64,000 nt of DNA, taken from the NCBI GenBank assembly GCA_013397845.1, contig VZTG01000491.1, forward strand, positions 1,419,673 to 1,483,672, written 5' to 3'. The position numbers were made by a program, and so were the translations under genes. The notes under the pieces were generated by a model. The model was given only the letters and a program-made list of their open reading frames with translations, ran no database searches and was not told the origin of the DNA. Source of the stretch: Melanocharis versteri. Lineage: Eukaryota > Chordata > Aves > Passeriformes > Melanocharitidae. The stretch's first letter is position 1. Every line of letters begins with the position of its first letter. Shown one piece after another: positions 35,735 to 49,034 of the stretch.

Positions 35735-38700
35735 GCTTCAATGTCAGGTGTTAAAAGAGCAACCGGGTAACAGCAAGCAAATCAGATTCCTGATATTTCG
35801 AAGGAATCTTCAGAGCAAATGGAAATGTTTGCGTACATAGTTTTCTTTCCCTCTTACCCCCCCAGAATTTCTGAGGGAGATACTAATCTCTGTTAAATTG
35901 CATGAAATTAGTGTGTCCCTCAAGTCCTGGAAATCAGAAGCAGTATCATGCAGTCAAATGAAAAAGGACTGGGAAGAGGAACAAAGTTCTTGGCCTGTTT
36001 TTTCCAGAGAGGTGATAAAACAAAAGTGCAATAAGTGCTTTAAAAGGTCATTTTCACCCCCCAGCCTCTGCAGACAGGTACATCTATTTAAATATCCAAG
36101 TGGTTTCCCATCACCCACTGGAAGCATCAGCTTTCAGCTCAGCTGTGTCTGTGGAAACCCAGCTCACACCTCAACCGCTCTCAAGTGTCTCAGGAGTATG
36201 TGCTGTCACTTAAAACAGATGGGGCAAAACCTTTCTGCTGAAGGAGCCTGTTGCATCTGTGGCAAAGGACAAAGGACAAGTGAGGGATCTCTCCACAGGC
36301 TGTGCTGTGACGAGGCGGGTCTTTCCTAGGAAAACCCGTGTGTTCAGTGAGGCTGGACTCGGGAGTTGGCAGCCCGGCGCTGCAGCCTCCCCCGGCTCTG
36401 AGGAGCAGAAGGAAGGCAGCTGCTCTGCAGGGCAGTGCTGGGAGCTCGAGCAGACTCTGCTGCTTGCTGCAGGCCTGCGGGGGACCGCAGGCTCGGTCAG
36501 GTGTTCCCAACAGGATTCAGCGTCCCGGATCTCCTGGCAAAGACCCAGCCTATACAGGTCTCTCTTAAACGTAAGGGCAGGTGTTTCCCGCAGGAAGGCG
36601 GGAGAGGAGGATTTCTACCAAACACAGAAACACAGAAGCCAGGAAGCTTTTGTCCCTGTAGCCTAAAGCCAGTGTGGCTGGCTCGGACACTTTAGTGTGA
36701 AGGGAGAGCACAACACCAAAAGCAATTTTCTGGGTTTGAATAGCCTTATTAGACCTTTTCCCCACCTGAATCCCCTCCTTGCAGCCAGATGCCACCCTGG
36801 GACCATTCCCACACAGATTACAGAAGTTCATGGCTCATTCCCATCCCAAAGTCTCCTCCAATGCGCAGGGCCAGAGGTGGAGCAATCCATACTGGTCTTC
36901 TTTAGGCACCAGCCCTGGGAGTCTCAGCAGATCCCTCCCACCATTCACTCCCCAGCTCATCCTTCCCCACCACACAGCCTTGAGGGCTTTCATTGCAGGG
37001 AATCTGACACGAGCTCTTGGTCACAGCTTGGAGATCTTTGTCCCTTTCTGGGAGTGGGCACCTCAGCAGAGCGACACTGCGTTCCACAGGGCAGGGCTAC
37101 TGACACACATTCCTAACCAAGGCGTTTGTCTCTCTCCCTATTCACTCCTTGAAAACACAACTGTGTTTTGTATCCTGTCCTGTCTGAGCTTTAGGTTTCC
37201 AATGGAAATTAAACTTGGATTCTTTTTCTTCCCTTTTTTCAGGTTTTGATTTATTCCATTAGTGCCTGCTTTCCCTGAGTGGTCTCTCCCTTCCTGGTGG
37301 AAAGAAAAAGTTAAGGAAGAGAGGAGCAAGGAAAAAATTGAATGGAAACCAAGTTCCTGCCAGGTTTAGGTTTTATTTTTGTATGTGGCTACGTCCACAG
37401 AAGTAGCCAGAAAATTGGCTATTCAACTGGCTATTATACTCTTCAACTGAAAAATATAATTTTATTTAATTCTGAAAAAAAAACCACAGACGCTTTTGTT
37501 GTTGTTGTGGGAAAGCAGGAAGGAAGGAAGGAAGGGGCATTTTCAATAACAACATACTTAATGGTCTGTTTTCAAACCATTTTGTTTTGCAGTACTTTTA
37601 ACCTAGTGGGCTTCTCATGGCTTTAGATCATACTGCAAAGCACATTTGTGTGCTGTGAGACAGCATCTCTTACAGGGGTGCTTGTGGGGACAGCCCATCC
37701 AGTCCTATTCCTGCACCAACCCAGGAGCTCGGTGGCAGTACCTCACCACCACCACGTGATCCTGTTTCTACCCATGGGACACGACTTCAGCAAGGTCCAC
37801 CCTGCTTTATGTCACCAGAGCACTTCCCTCTCTGTTCCCTTCCCAGATGTTTGTCAATGTTTGTGCTAGAAATCTCCAACCACACTGTTGCTGTGTTTAG
37901 GGGCACTGCAATTCTTTGTTCCCTTGGACTAAAAATGTTATAGCAGGAGACAGGCCTTATTTGCCAGTGAAGGAAAAGCCCCCTCAGCTTTACCATTCCA
38001 CCACGAATCATGATGCATGCATTGGCAAAGTGCCTGTTGGTGTACAAGGCTTTTGGGGCAAATAAACAACTTCTCCTTGAGCAGAGGGATTCATATTCAT
38101 TCATCACCAGCAACACGTGCTCCTTCCCTCTGTAAGCCAAGTGACTGCTTGGCTTCTCCAGTCACCCCTCCTTCCTCAATCTGTGTGTATTACCTTAAGT
38201 GTGCCCGGGAGCAGTAAAATTCAGGTTTTTTTAAACTTTAATGGCTCGTAACTCACCTATAATGGAAACCCCACTATTGTTTGCATGACTATTAAACTGG
38301 TCACTTCCCTCAACAGCTCTCGGAACAAGTTTTGATTTACCCCAGCCCAGCATTAGAAAGAAGAAAACTTCTGAGAACACGGTCGCTGAGGGCCTCCTCA
38401 GCAAATCCATCAAACCAGCCTGACGTGCAGGCTGCACACAGGGAGATGGTTGCCCAGAAGCACTGAAGGCCTGGGGTGTGTTGTGGGACACTGGTGCTTG
38501 TTCTCCTGTTTCCTGCAGCAGCAGGTGACAGTGAGAGCCAGGCGGTGGGAGCAGCCAAATATCAAAGCTCTCCTGGGGATCTGGAGATGCTGTCTCTTTC
38601 CTTTGCCACTTCTTTTCCTCAGGGGTCTCCTTTGGGTGGTATGAGGCAGAGGACAGCATGGAGCATTTTGGAAGATATTCACGGTATGCTGAATAAGGTT

Positions 38701-39806
38701 CCTTGGTCATTCAGGCAATGGATAAAAGCCCCACCTGCTTGTTATCACCTGATGCCTGCAGAGGACCTGTCTTTGCCCAACACCATCTCCTTTTGGCACT
38801 CTGTGGGGCGAGTTGACTGCTGGTGCTAAGGATTGTTGACATTTATTTTTGTTGACTTGTAGCAATTCACACCTTGTTCCTGGAGTCCTCTGGCTTCTTT
38901 TTGGAGAAGAAACTGCAGGCCTGGACATCTGGCAATGGTGTCTGGAGATCAGGAGTTAAATAACTTGCATGGTGTCACTGCCCTCAGCTTGTTTTACATG
39001 ATTAGGACAAAACTCCCCATGGCTTTGGATGTAATAAGAAAAAAAAATGAAACAAGAGCCTCTGGAGGGTAGAAATATGAACTGTGTTAGTGCTTAATTA
39101 AGTTGCCTATTAACAGTTGTGTAGTGGCCTGGAAGAATTTTAATGTACCAATTAAAGCAAGGAGCTATCTCCTCGGCTTTCCACCACCTCTGGGGACGCT
39201 GTCAAGAGCGGGGAGCTTGCAGATCAAGTGTTGTTTATTTTGTTGCTTCCAGCTTGTTAAAAATCGTTCTAAATTTGGGAAGTGGTGGATGCCCATGGAT
39301 GTGTCTGCTTCCGCGAGGCAGTGGAGTGATGTCTGTCTGATGGGGATTCACATGGTAAAGAAGCAGGGCTGTAATGCTCTCTGACCCCATGAACCCCCTT
39401 CTGTTTCTCAGGGTTCCTGTGTGTTGCTGCAGGAGGAGGAGGGGGCTGGCAGCCTCGGGGCAGCTCCACACTGACAGTGGGGTGTGCTGGTGTGGCACAT
39501 CCAACCTGGACATCTGGGTGTGCCGAGTTATCCTGCCAGTTCCCTGGCTGTCCCAAGTTATCCTGCCTGTTCCCTGGCTGTCCCATCACCGTGCCACACC
39601 ACCATTCAGGAGTTTCCCCTTGATTTAGGGCACAGGGATGGGAGCTCCCCCTCCAGATGTGCCTCGTGTGAGGTGGTCAGAGAGTGTGGCTGCTCTGATG
39701 CCTAAGATGCCTCTGATTTACAGCCAGAAGGTACTTAAGACTATTCTAGTGCCAGCAGACATCAGCCTAAGACATATCAATAAACAGAGAGAAATGCTTT
39801 TTTTAA
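35735..39806. other. Intergenic DNA, no gene recognised
   Basis: No protein-coding exon or transposon was recognised. Open frames between 36.2 and 37.1 kb are up to about 156 codons but overlap each other on both strands and have no family motifs. Confidence 0.6.
37518..37535. repeat. (GGAA)n microsatellite
   Basis: Four to five GGAA units in tandem. GGAA runs can bind ETS factors, but this one is short. Confidence 0.8.
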
Positions 39807-39811
39807 AAAAT

Positions 39812-40309
39812 TGTCTTGGTTTGAAAAGACAGGAGTATAATTCTGAAATTGAGGAGCTTTCAGGCAATGATATGAGGAAAAAAAGAATAACAGTTCTTTA
39901 TTAATATAGACAACAACAGTACCCACTGACAGAGTTAGGAATACAACCTGGCACCCTGTTCAGGGTGGTGGTAGCAGTCCAGATGAAAAATGGCTCTGAA
40001 GCGCTGATCGGGTAGAGAGATGGTCTAGTGAAAGCTCTTATCCTCTGGATATCCAGGAACAGGAGCTGGCTGGTGTGTCTCAGAATCTACCTTATATTCA
40101 GGTGGGAATGCTTGGCTCCTTCCCCCTGGGTGGAGCCTCTTACAATGGGATTGAGATGACTCATGAGTCATGTGGTGAGTTCTTAATGGCCCATTAGCAG
40201 AGATAGTGGGCCCCCGGATAGCAGGAGATAACAGTGTTTTAACAGTTTAACAGCTGTTTCAACGGTTGTGGAGATGATAATAGAATAAACCTATTTTTAA
40301 CCTAGGACA
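39812..40309 (+). mobile_element. Solo LTR of an endogenous retrovirus (ERVL-like)
   Basis: This 498-bp element starts TGTCTTGGTTT and ends AACCTAGGACA, so the ends form imperfect inverted repeats (TGTCTTGG against TGTCCTAGG). It is flanked by a perfect 5-bp target duplication AAAAT at 39807-39811 and 40310-40314. An AATAAA lies at 40284-40289. No internal retroviral sequence adjoins, so it is a solo LTR. The TGTCTTGGTTTGAAAAGACA start is, to my recollection, typical of passerine ERVL-type LTRs, and 5-bp duplications fit that class. Orientation follows the poly(A) signal. Confidence 0.85.
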
Positions 40310-40314
40310 AAAAT

Positions 40315-43300
40315 TAATTTAAATTGCTTGTATTTTACTGGCCTGAGGGCTTGTAAAGATTGCAGGGGAATTGGTTCATCAGGGCTGCCCACAGCCGTGG
40401 GCTGCTGAAGAGCAGTGTTGCCCTGCTCCCGTGAGACACCATGTGCACAGCAACTTCCATGCTCAGATGACATTTGAGCTAAAAAAATCCATTTCCATCC
40501 ATTTTTCATGTCCCTGCCGACGGATGGCTCTCTCTGGTGCCTGGTGTCAGGGCAGGGTTTGCCCACAGAGCCTGAAGGTGGGTGCCCTCCCACGTGTGTG
40601 CTTGGCTGTGAGCCCTTTCTTGCAGCACTCAGAGCCTGTGACTGCCATGCACAAAGCTGCATTGGGCTGATCCTCTTAGAAAACCAGGCTGGGGCCAGCA
40701 TGTTGTAGACATCTCCCAAAGCAGAACATTACCCAGCTGAAGGGTGTCTACTGTGTCTTTGATATCCCCTGTGACCCCAGGATCGTGTCGGGCTTCCCTG
40801 GCTGGGCATCTCTGGAGCAGGAGGAAGTCCCTGCCCCCTGTCCCTCTGTGCATCCTCTCTGCTGCATAAATGCTGCTCTCCCCTCTGTGGGAACAGACGC
40901 TGTCCTTTGCTTCCATCTGCTTCTGGAACACATCTTCCAATAAACACTACCACATTCCTCTTGAGGTCTGAATACAAAATAAGCTGGGGAGTTTCAGACA
41001 AAGGTAGCACTAGTTTGGGGCACCATGGTCTTCCAGGAGGGGATTTAAGGAGCTTAGAGTGGTTGTGAGAATATCTCTGCTTCAAATCCAAACAGGCAGC
41101 TCGGTAAGTGCAAAGTTGAGGAATGTGTCCTCTTCTCCTTGTATTCTATTAATATTTAGGGCTGGGCTTCAATTATTCATTCCTTCAGGGTGTGCTTTTA
41201 TCATCTCAGTGCTGCAGCATTAGCTTGTGCACTGTCTCTGGGCACTCAGAAAAGACCTTTTCATAATATTTGTGAAATTTCATATCTGAGAGGCCTTTTG
41301 CAAGCAAGATGTATGCCACGCCATTAGTCAGAAAAAGCAAATCTTCCCCATCCCCACCCAGGGCTTCTTTAACCCACACAGAGCCCAGCCTCAGCAGATA
41401 CACAGGAGATGGCCTTGGCTGGGGATGGGCTAATCCAGCACGTCTTGGTTAGAGATTATTTCTTTTTTTGTACAAGAGCAAGGATATATGTAATGATATT
41501 AGACAGACCCAGACCAGTTCCACACACACCCTTGGCACAGGCAGCTCGTTTGTCTGAGCTAACAACAAATTGAAGTGTGCTGTGATTAAATACTCCAAAT
41601 TGTTGACATCTGTGCTGTAAATACCTGAGTTGTTAACAGCCCATCTTCCTGCTGGGGCACAAAGCCTGACAGTCAATTTGCTCAAATAAGGATAATCAGA
41701 TCACATGTTCCTGAGTGCAGCTTGATCAGGGCAGGGTCTGGGAAGAATTCTGCCTAATTTGCACAGTATTTAGGCAAGAATATTTTTATTTCATTAAGTA
41801 AAGCCAACCATGAAATTAGCATTCCCTTTCTCCCTTCAGGAGACTGAGTGCCTATAGGAACTCAACACTGCAGCAATTTCAGAGTTGGTCAAAACAAGGG
41901 ACAAACAGAAAATCTTTCTTTTCTCCCGCCTTCTGAAAATATTTTGTAGGTCTACTCTGTTCTGGGATGAGATGATAAGATCATGAAAAATTTTGCTTAC
42001 AAAAAAACATGGAAAAATTATTGAGCTGAAAGAGTCACATCCATCAAACACTTTAATTTTTATTATTATAAAGATGTTTTGTAAATACTGGCTGTTCTAA
42101 CTAAACTTTTCAGTTTTCTACAAGGAAAAGATTGGATTAGTTTTCAAAGCAAAAGAAAAAATATTAGTTAGACATTTTCCATTTAGAATTTGTTGGAACA
42201 AGGTAGTCTGACATTTTTTGAAACAGTGTTAAAATATTTTTTGACATAAACCTGATGAAACCTGGCCCTAAACTCCTGTGTGGGCTGAATTTTGAAGAAC
42301 TTGAACTTTTCAGGTAAGAAACACAAAAGCATTAAAAAAAAATCCCCTGAAGTGAAATATTTTGCTGAAAAACTGCTGCAGTGATTGCGCTACTTCTGAG
42401 AAAGAGGAGCATGAGCTGAGACATCCAAGTGTGGGTTCAACTTATTCAACGGGGCTACGACCTTGCACAAGGTGCAGCTTCCCAGGTGAGCAGCTGGCTG
42501 CACCATCCTTGTGGCCAGCAGCTGTTTGGGCATCCCTGCTGATGCTGGGAGCTACTGTGGAAGCTGTGGAACTGCAGCCAGCACCATGTGCCAGCACAGA
42601 CCTGTGAGCAAACTGCATCCCACCTCTGCTTCCCACAGCTGAGCTGTGACAGCGCGTGTTTTGTCTAACCTCTTGCCTGGATTATGGCAAGGCACTTTAA
42701 AAGGGCTCCCCACCTGGGGCAGAGGCAGCAGGTGCTGTTACTGTCTTTGGGTTTCGCACGGGGGAATAAGGCCAAATGTTTCTGCTCGGCAATGCAGATA
42801 ACCCTGGGCATTGGCGCTTCTGCGTTTCCCTTGCTGAAGGCTGTGGGTGCCTGCACACCTCGCGGTGCAGGGGATGGGATGGAGGTGTCTCCTGGAGTTT
42901 GCCTTGCTTCTGCTGCAGAGTGGAGGTGACAGGAGGCAGGTGTCTGGGCCATTGCTTACAAAATAGCCCCTCTTCACAAGTGCACTCTTTATAGAAATGT
43001 GCATTGGTTTTATATCATTACCACAGGAGTAAGGTTGCGTGTTTCCATACCACCATGAGGGGTGAACATGTGTTTGCCCCATAATAAGCAGTGAGTCAGC
43101 CACACAAGCCTCTTCCTGGGCAGGAAGCAACAGGTGAGACTGTGGCTGTTTTGGGGTAACCAGCCCCTTACGTAGCTGGGCTGAAATTTAACATCTCCTG
43201 CAAAAACTCCTCTGAAAGCATTGTGATAATGTGAGCAGCCTGATGGAGAGATACCCAGCTCCCTTGCCTTTGCTCACAGGGTCTTTCCACCAAAAGCTGA

Positions 43301-44430
43301 AAACCCATTTTATATGAAAGGTTCTGCATAGCTACAAGGAGGCTCAGTGGGACTCAATTTTTCCTTGTGAAATATCAGTAGAGACAGCTTTTTTGCATGC
43401 TCTCACTTGCTCCTGCAGCAATGGCTGTAATTTCTTATCAACTGTGGATTCTGCAAGCAGCCCCAGCTGAGCACCGGGGAGGTGCCAGCATTAAGAGGGG
43501 GCAGAGTGCGCCCTGACGCCGGGGTTGAGAGCAGGAATGGTAACTGGCAGTAAAAGCTGACAGCCATAAATTAATGTTGCTTTTAAGTATCAGCTCTCAG
43601 TAAAAATAAACCTTGAATCCTACCAGGCGTAGCTGTAAAATTGCAGGGATCCTGCTTTAATCACCAGCTGGGCACCCTGTACTCTGCTGCTGTCTTGGGG
43701 GGGATGGCGCAGTGCCCGTCCGTCTCGTCTAACAAAAAGCAGAGATAATGGGAATTCAGCACTCTAGGACGGGGTGTTGGCACTGTCCAAATGTGGGCTG
43801 TCCACAGGGAACAGCCTTGTCCAGGAGCATTCCCAGTCGAATCAATGTGGCTTGCTGTGTCCTGCCGCTCCTGTTCCGGGATGGAAGACGAGCTCCAGGG
43901 CAGGGCTCACCCATCCTCCCCTGCCTGTGTTCTTCCTCCCGAGCTGTGCAAGCCATCTGAAGAACAGCTGGGACACCCATCTTTTCCTTGAGCCTGAAGA
44001 TATGAAATGAATCGTGCAACGTGTGTGATCACAGGCTCTTGTGCAAGATCTGGATAAATGGGAAAGCTCCTGAAAAAGTAGGAGGGTTTTCTGCAAGGGA
44101 AAAGTACAAATAGTAGGACAGAGGCGGCTGCCTAGAAGGTGTTCCAGCTCCATTTATCCAGTTCTCTGTGTGCAGAGGGACGTCACTTGATCACAGCTCA
44201 GATCGTCTTTGTAGGGTGAAATATCATGGACACAGTTAGACCAGCAGGAGGAGAAAAGAGTTCCCAACACGGGGTGAAAAACTGCAAAAATTCAGAAAAG
44301 TTCCAGCTGCTGAATCGAGAGGAGAGATGCAATGGCACCAGATAAGCAGCAGAGTCACAACCTACCTGGTAATGGCCCTGAGTAGAGCAGGTTCCAATTA
44401 CATTTAAAGAACAAAGCAAGGGAGCATTCC
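40315..44430. other. Intergenic DNA, no gene recognised
   Basis: No coding exon, RNA gene or named repeat was recognised. AT-rich around 41.9-42.3 kb. Confidence 0.6.
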
Positions 44431-44439
44431 GCTGCTACA

Positions 44440-44710
44440 GCCAAGCACTTAAAAGTGTATTTCATAAACATAGAATTTTTAATACAAGCCGTCCCACCAT
44501 TAATAACAGTCTGCCAGCATTACAGATTGCACGGCAGATACATGGTTTTGCCAGTTTTGAAACATCAGCTAATTTAGTTTTAATCTGCTGTAGAGCTAGA
44601 AATAGTCCCTGTAAGGATGACACTGTTTTGCATTCAGTGCGTTTATTGAGATGAGAAAACCAGCAAGCATTAATTTAAAGTGATTAATTCAGTAACATGC
44701 AAATGTGAAG
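44440..44710. promoter_or_regulatory. AT-rich candidate enhancer with octamer and homeodomain cores
   Basis: Contains several TAAT/ATTA cores (TTTTTAATAC, CATTAATTTAAAG, TGATTAATTC) and a perfect POU octamer ATGCAAAT at 44697-44704, a few bases after TGATTAATTC. It has no repeat character and looks like a conserved non-coding element of a gene desert. Conservation was not tested. Confidence 0.3.
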
Positions 44711-45469
44711 GCTGTGTGGAAGCAACAGATCCTGTGTTGCAGAACCAGAGTTCGGTTCCTTGGTTCCCCTGGGTTCACCACCCCAGAGCAAACCTCCTGC
44801 ACACAGGGAGAGAGAACACACTCTGAAGGAAAAGTGCTGATACCATGGGGAGATCCAGGATGGGGTTTGTGTTGGCACCCAGCTACCTGGGTGGCAGAAA
44901 CCCATCCAGGAGGGTGCTGGGCAGTGAGTTGGACGTAAGTCTGGCCAGGTGGGATGCTGTGTCCAGAGACTTCATGCACAAGGGGCCTGAAAAAAATCCT
45001 ACCCAAAGAGAGAGCAGTGGATCTCCTTGTAGGAGGAAGGCAGTGTGACTCTGCTGTGTAAATTGCATATTGAACATGACTCTCAGCTATCTGTGACATT
45101 TTCACAGGACCTGATAGTGCCAAAGCACTCTTAAAAGAGAGGAAACAGCCCAAGGAGAGGAGCCTTCCCATAGCCCTCATAATTTGCTGGAGAACGGTCA
45201 AGGGGCCTATGTGAGCTCTGCCCTGGTGAATGGGGCAGCAGCAGATTCAAGCCAGCACAAATTGCTCTCAGTTACTGCTTGTTCCTCAGGCTCAGGATGA
45301 CTTTTGGGAAGGTGACAGCCATAAGTCTCCTCCATGCCATTGGGGAGCCCCCTCACCTCAGCTGCAATAAAGAAACCACTGCAGTGATTTGCCCTCCATT
45401 TCTGAGGGCCAAACCTTGGCTTGGTCTGTAACACACACATTCCATCTGGCAAAGACAAACTCGATCATT

Positions 45470-45690
45470 AAGAAAATAAAAACAGTGAACGTGTAGAGAA
45501 ACGTGAAAAAATGACCCTGGGATGCATTCACATTTTATGCATTTGCTGGGATAAAACCTTGAGTCTATAATATTAAATCAGAATGTCAAAGAGCTAGCTT
45601 ATGCTAATTTAATTAAAGGCAGCATCCTGGCGCACATGGGTAAGGAGCTGAATTAATATTGTGCACCACCCACTCATTTTGCCTGCCATG
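45470..45690. promoter_or_regulatory. AT-rich candidate enhancer
   Basis: Homeodomain-type cores are clustered (TGCTAATTTAATTAAAGG, GCTGAATTAATATTG) with a TTATGCATTTGC octamer-like string. It is non-repetitive. Function is only inferred from composition. Confidence 0.25.
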
Positions 45691-48600
45691 GCTGTGCTGA
45701 GGCTGGGCTGTCCTGAGGTGCTCTTGGCTTTGTTTGTTTTTTCAGGACAGGATGAGTATATCCCTGCACACACACGGTCTACCGAAATTAGGCAGGGTCA
45801 AATTTAACACTTTTAAGTCCTAAAGCTCACAAACTCTGTGATAATTCCACCTCTAGGCACCTGGGCACTAATTTATCCACCTGTGCTAGAGAAGTGGGAG
45901 TCCTTGCCTGCTTTCACTTCCCGTCAGGGGAAAAAGAGAAAGGCTTCTCAAGGAAGCCTGAAGTTAAATGCTGTAAACTGCCACCCCCTGTCCCTTTCAC
46001 TAAGTATGAAACAGGATGGAACCCTCTGGAAAAGAAATTAACTTGTTAATGGAGTTTGAGACATCATAAAGGTACCATAAGCCTTCAGCTTCACACTTCA
46101 CATGTCTATATCCTAATTTTGCTTTGGGCATATTCTCTTCCTTCATATGTGTGGGAAAATCATCCTTCAAGAGCAACGGTAGGGCATGATTTTGGAAAGT
46201 TTGACCTTTACTTAGGTGCTAAAATTAGGGCTTCATTGTCTGGCTGGCTGGGCCAGGGGATGGTAAGCTCTGTCTGCTATTGGGTGGAGAGATATCCAGC
46301 CACTGCTGTCCTCCCTTCCAGCCCTGTCCTCCCACTCCTGGCAGTTAGGAATTACAGGTGTGGATGTCCCTGTTGTTTATACAACAGGCACATTTTAACC
46401 TCAAAGCAGAAACAAATACCTCACATCCTTATATGCTGGACCTTGGCTAAAGCTAGATGACTCTTTAGGAAATTGTCTCTGGGTGCAACTCAAACCTCAT
46501 CCAAGCTAATGAGAAAGTTCTGGTGGATCCCAACGGGATATGGATCAAATGGATCCTTGCCCCAGGGTTGGATGCAGAAAAGAACTTATGGATTTTTTGT
46601 GCAATACACTGCAATGTGCTGAACTTGCAGAATGTTTTGAAGTCCCTCAAAATTTCTTGGTAGCACCAAAGCTGAAAGACAGCTTCTGAAATGCCAGGTC
46701 CTCACTGCATCTTCTTTGGCATGGTACTGCTTGTAAAACAAACCTGTTTGTCTTTCCCAGCCTGGGTTGTGAAAAGGGACAACAGGCAGTTAAAACATTG
46801 TTGAGTAAAAACCTGGTATCAATCCATAATACTGATTTCATGTTTAGAGCTTCAAATCTTCTTGCAAGGAGCTTATTGAATGCTTTTGCCCTCTGAAAAT
46901 CAGGCAAAGAACTTGAGTCCATTGCAGACGGAGCTACCTGGGGCTGAACCTGTAGCCCAATTTGAGCCCATCAGAATCAGAGGCAGTGTGTTTGTCAGTT
47001 CCCTGTAGTGGGGCACAGGCAGTCCTCCAAAGTGCTTGGTGGTTAAGGGTGCCAAGAAAGTGGAGTTTCATTAGTAACTGTGAGAATTGTGGAGGGAAGT
47101 ACATCTGTGAGGGTATGAGGATTGCCTTGCTAGGGAATAAGACTGTCATTATAAGCTGGACTGGGAGCAGTTTTGATGAGAAGAAAGTAAAATAGGAATA
47201 AATTGCAGTATAAAGTTTCCTCTTAGTGCTCTTTTTCCAGACAGAGGAAGCCCTAAGCACGAGTGCACTGTTAGACTGCAGTAATACCTTCTGCTGATGA
47301 GTAATAAGAAGAGCAAAGCCTTTTTTGGATGGCACCTGTGACTCCTCACTGTTAGGCTAAAAATGGCTTAGGGATGTGTAAGTGCCTCTGCAAAGAAAAC
47401 TGCTTGTGTGAAGAGATGTCTGTGTTCTGCAGCAGACTTGGTCACAAGGCCAGTCTTGCCCATTAGCTGTGAACTTCCTGAAAAGAGTTATTGAGGAGCA
47501 AAGTATCCAGTCCCACGTGAGGGGCTAAGACTGAGCTCTTAGATAGTCCATGTGCCAGGGAGAATGAGGGGTCATCGCAGCCATCAGGGATATTAAGATG
47601 GGACCTTTCTGGAGCATGTCACTGCTGGAACACAGCAGCTCCACTTGTGTGGTCTGTAGAAGAGATGTTTCAGAGTTTTCTGAGCTGCCATCCTCCCTGG
47701 TTGATAGAACACCTTGCTGCTGCCTTATGGCACTGGCAGAAAGCTGGCACACTGCCCCTGGAAAAGGTGCAGCTGCAAACATCTGTATTCAGCAAACAGG
47801 AGGACTTCCATTAAAGCTGAGCTGCTCAGATGATAAACACCTACCTATGAGAGCTGGAAAAAGCTAATATGCCGAACCAGGAATTAAATCTGAAATGTTT
47901 GGGACTTGGATTTGCACTTAGTTCTGCTTCCTAGTAAAGGGTGTGAATGAAGCAACTTAATAACTTACTTGTCTGAGGAGTATATAATGTCAGACCCCCA
48001 GAGGAGTTGGAAGGACTCCTCTCTTCCCTCAAAATTTCCAGCTGGCTACCAGGTATTCTTTTATCATCACACTTTAAAGTGAAAACACTCTACGTTATTC
48101 TCTATGAACTGTATTCCAGAACATGGCTTGGGAATGACCTGAATAGGAAGGTCTGACAGATTGCTTTTTCTAAAGGCTCTTCAGGGAAAAAAGCAGACAT
48201 GACCCTCTGCTAAATTATACCTGTGTTAAAGTAGTGTATTGCCACTGCTATTGACAGCTTTGCACCTGGCTAAATGAGTGTGAAAGAAGGATTGGGACCA
48301 GCATCAAATTATTTTCCACTTAGCAGAATTGCTTTGGTCTCCACTAAGCCCAGGGGAGTTTAGAAAAACCTCCTTGGTTCTGACCTCCTTCCCCCAGGTT
48401 TGACAGGTCATTAGAGATGGTGAATCATCCGTATCTGCAATACAGTGATTTGGGGCACTTAGAATGTAAATAGTGTTCTAAATAAGATTTCATTATTTTG
48501 GACTACATCAGTGGGAATGTGCTGTTGATGATTTGTGAGAAAAGTATTGGAAGACAATTTGTTGGGTATGAGCTGCTGAACTCATGAAAATTGCTGTTGG

Positions 48601-49030
48601 TCCATCCTCTGCCCACTGCACTGAGATCATTCATCCTTTCCCCATTCTGCCTTTCCTTCCTGTGTGGGAATTTGGGATTTGTGTTTGTGTCCTGTTGAGG
48701 GGAGGACTTATAGAATAATTTCCTTAAGCCTGGGGAGGAATAGTATTTTCCATTCATGAATGTTCAGATTATTTGGCATCCTGAAAACCTGAGTGCAGGC
48801 AGTGCCTTGTTTTGTGCTTGAGTTATGCCCTGCTGATCCTCTCCCTGCTCTGAGGTGGAGGAAAGGATGCTGTGGGGCCACACTGCCACCTGCACTACTG
48901 TAGGAGCGAGTAATCCTACGGCCCTGGACATGGGGATTATCAGCACTGCCCTGGTGCTTCGCTGCCTGCCCCATTGGGCTGCGCACCACTATGGGATCAC
49001 ACCCCACGCAGCCGTGGAAAAAAACCCCAT
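45691..49030. other. Intergenic DNA, no gene recognised
   Basis: Scattered short open frames only; none has a recognisable motif. Confidence 0.6.
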
Positions 49031-49034
49031 CTTA

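Noticed and set aside
36190..37250. Overlapping open frames on both strands, up to 156 codons
   Set aside because: No shared codon pattern with a known family, no exon-intron signals, mutually overlapping.
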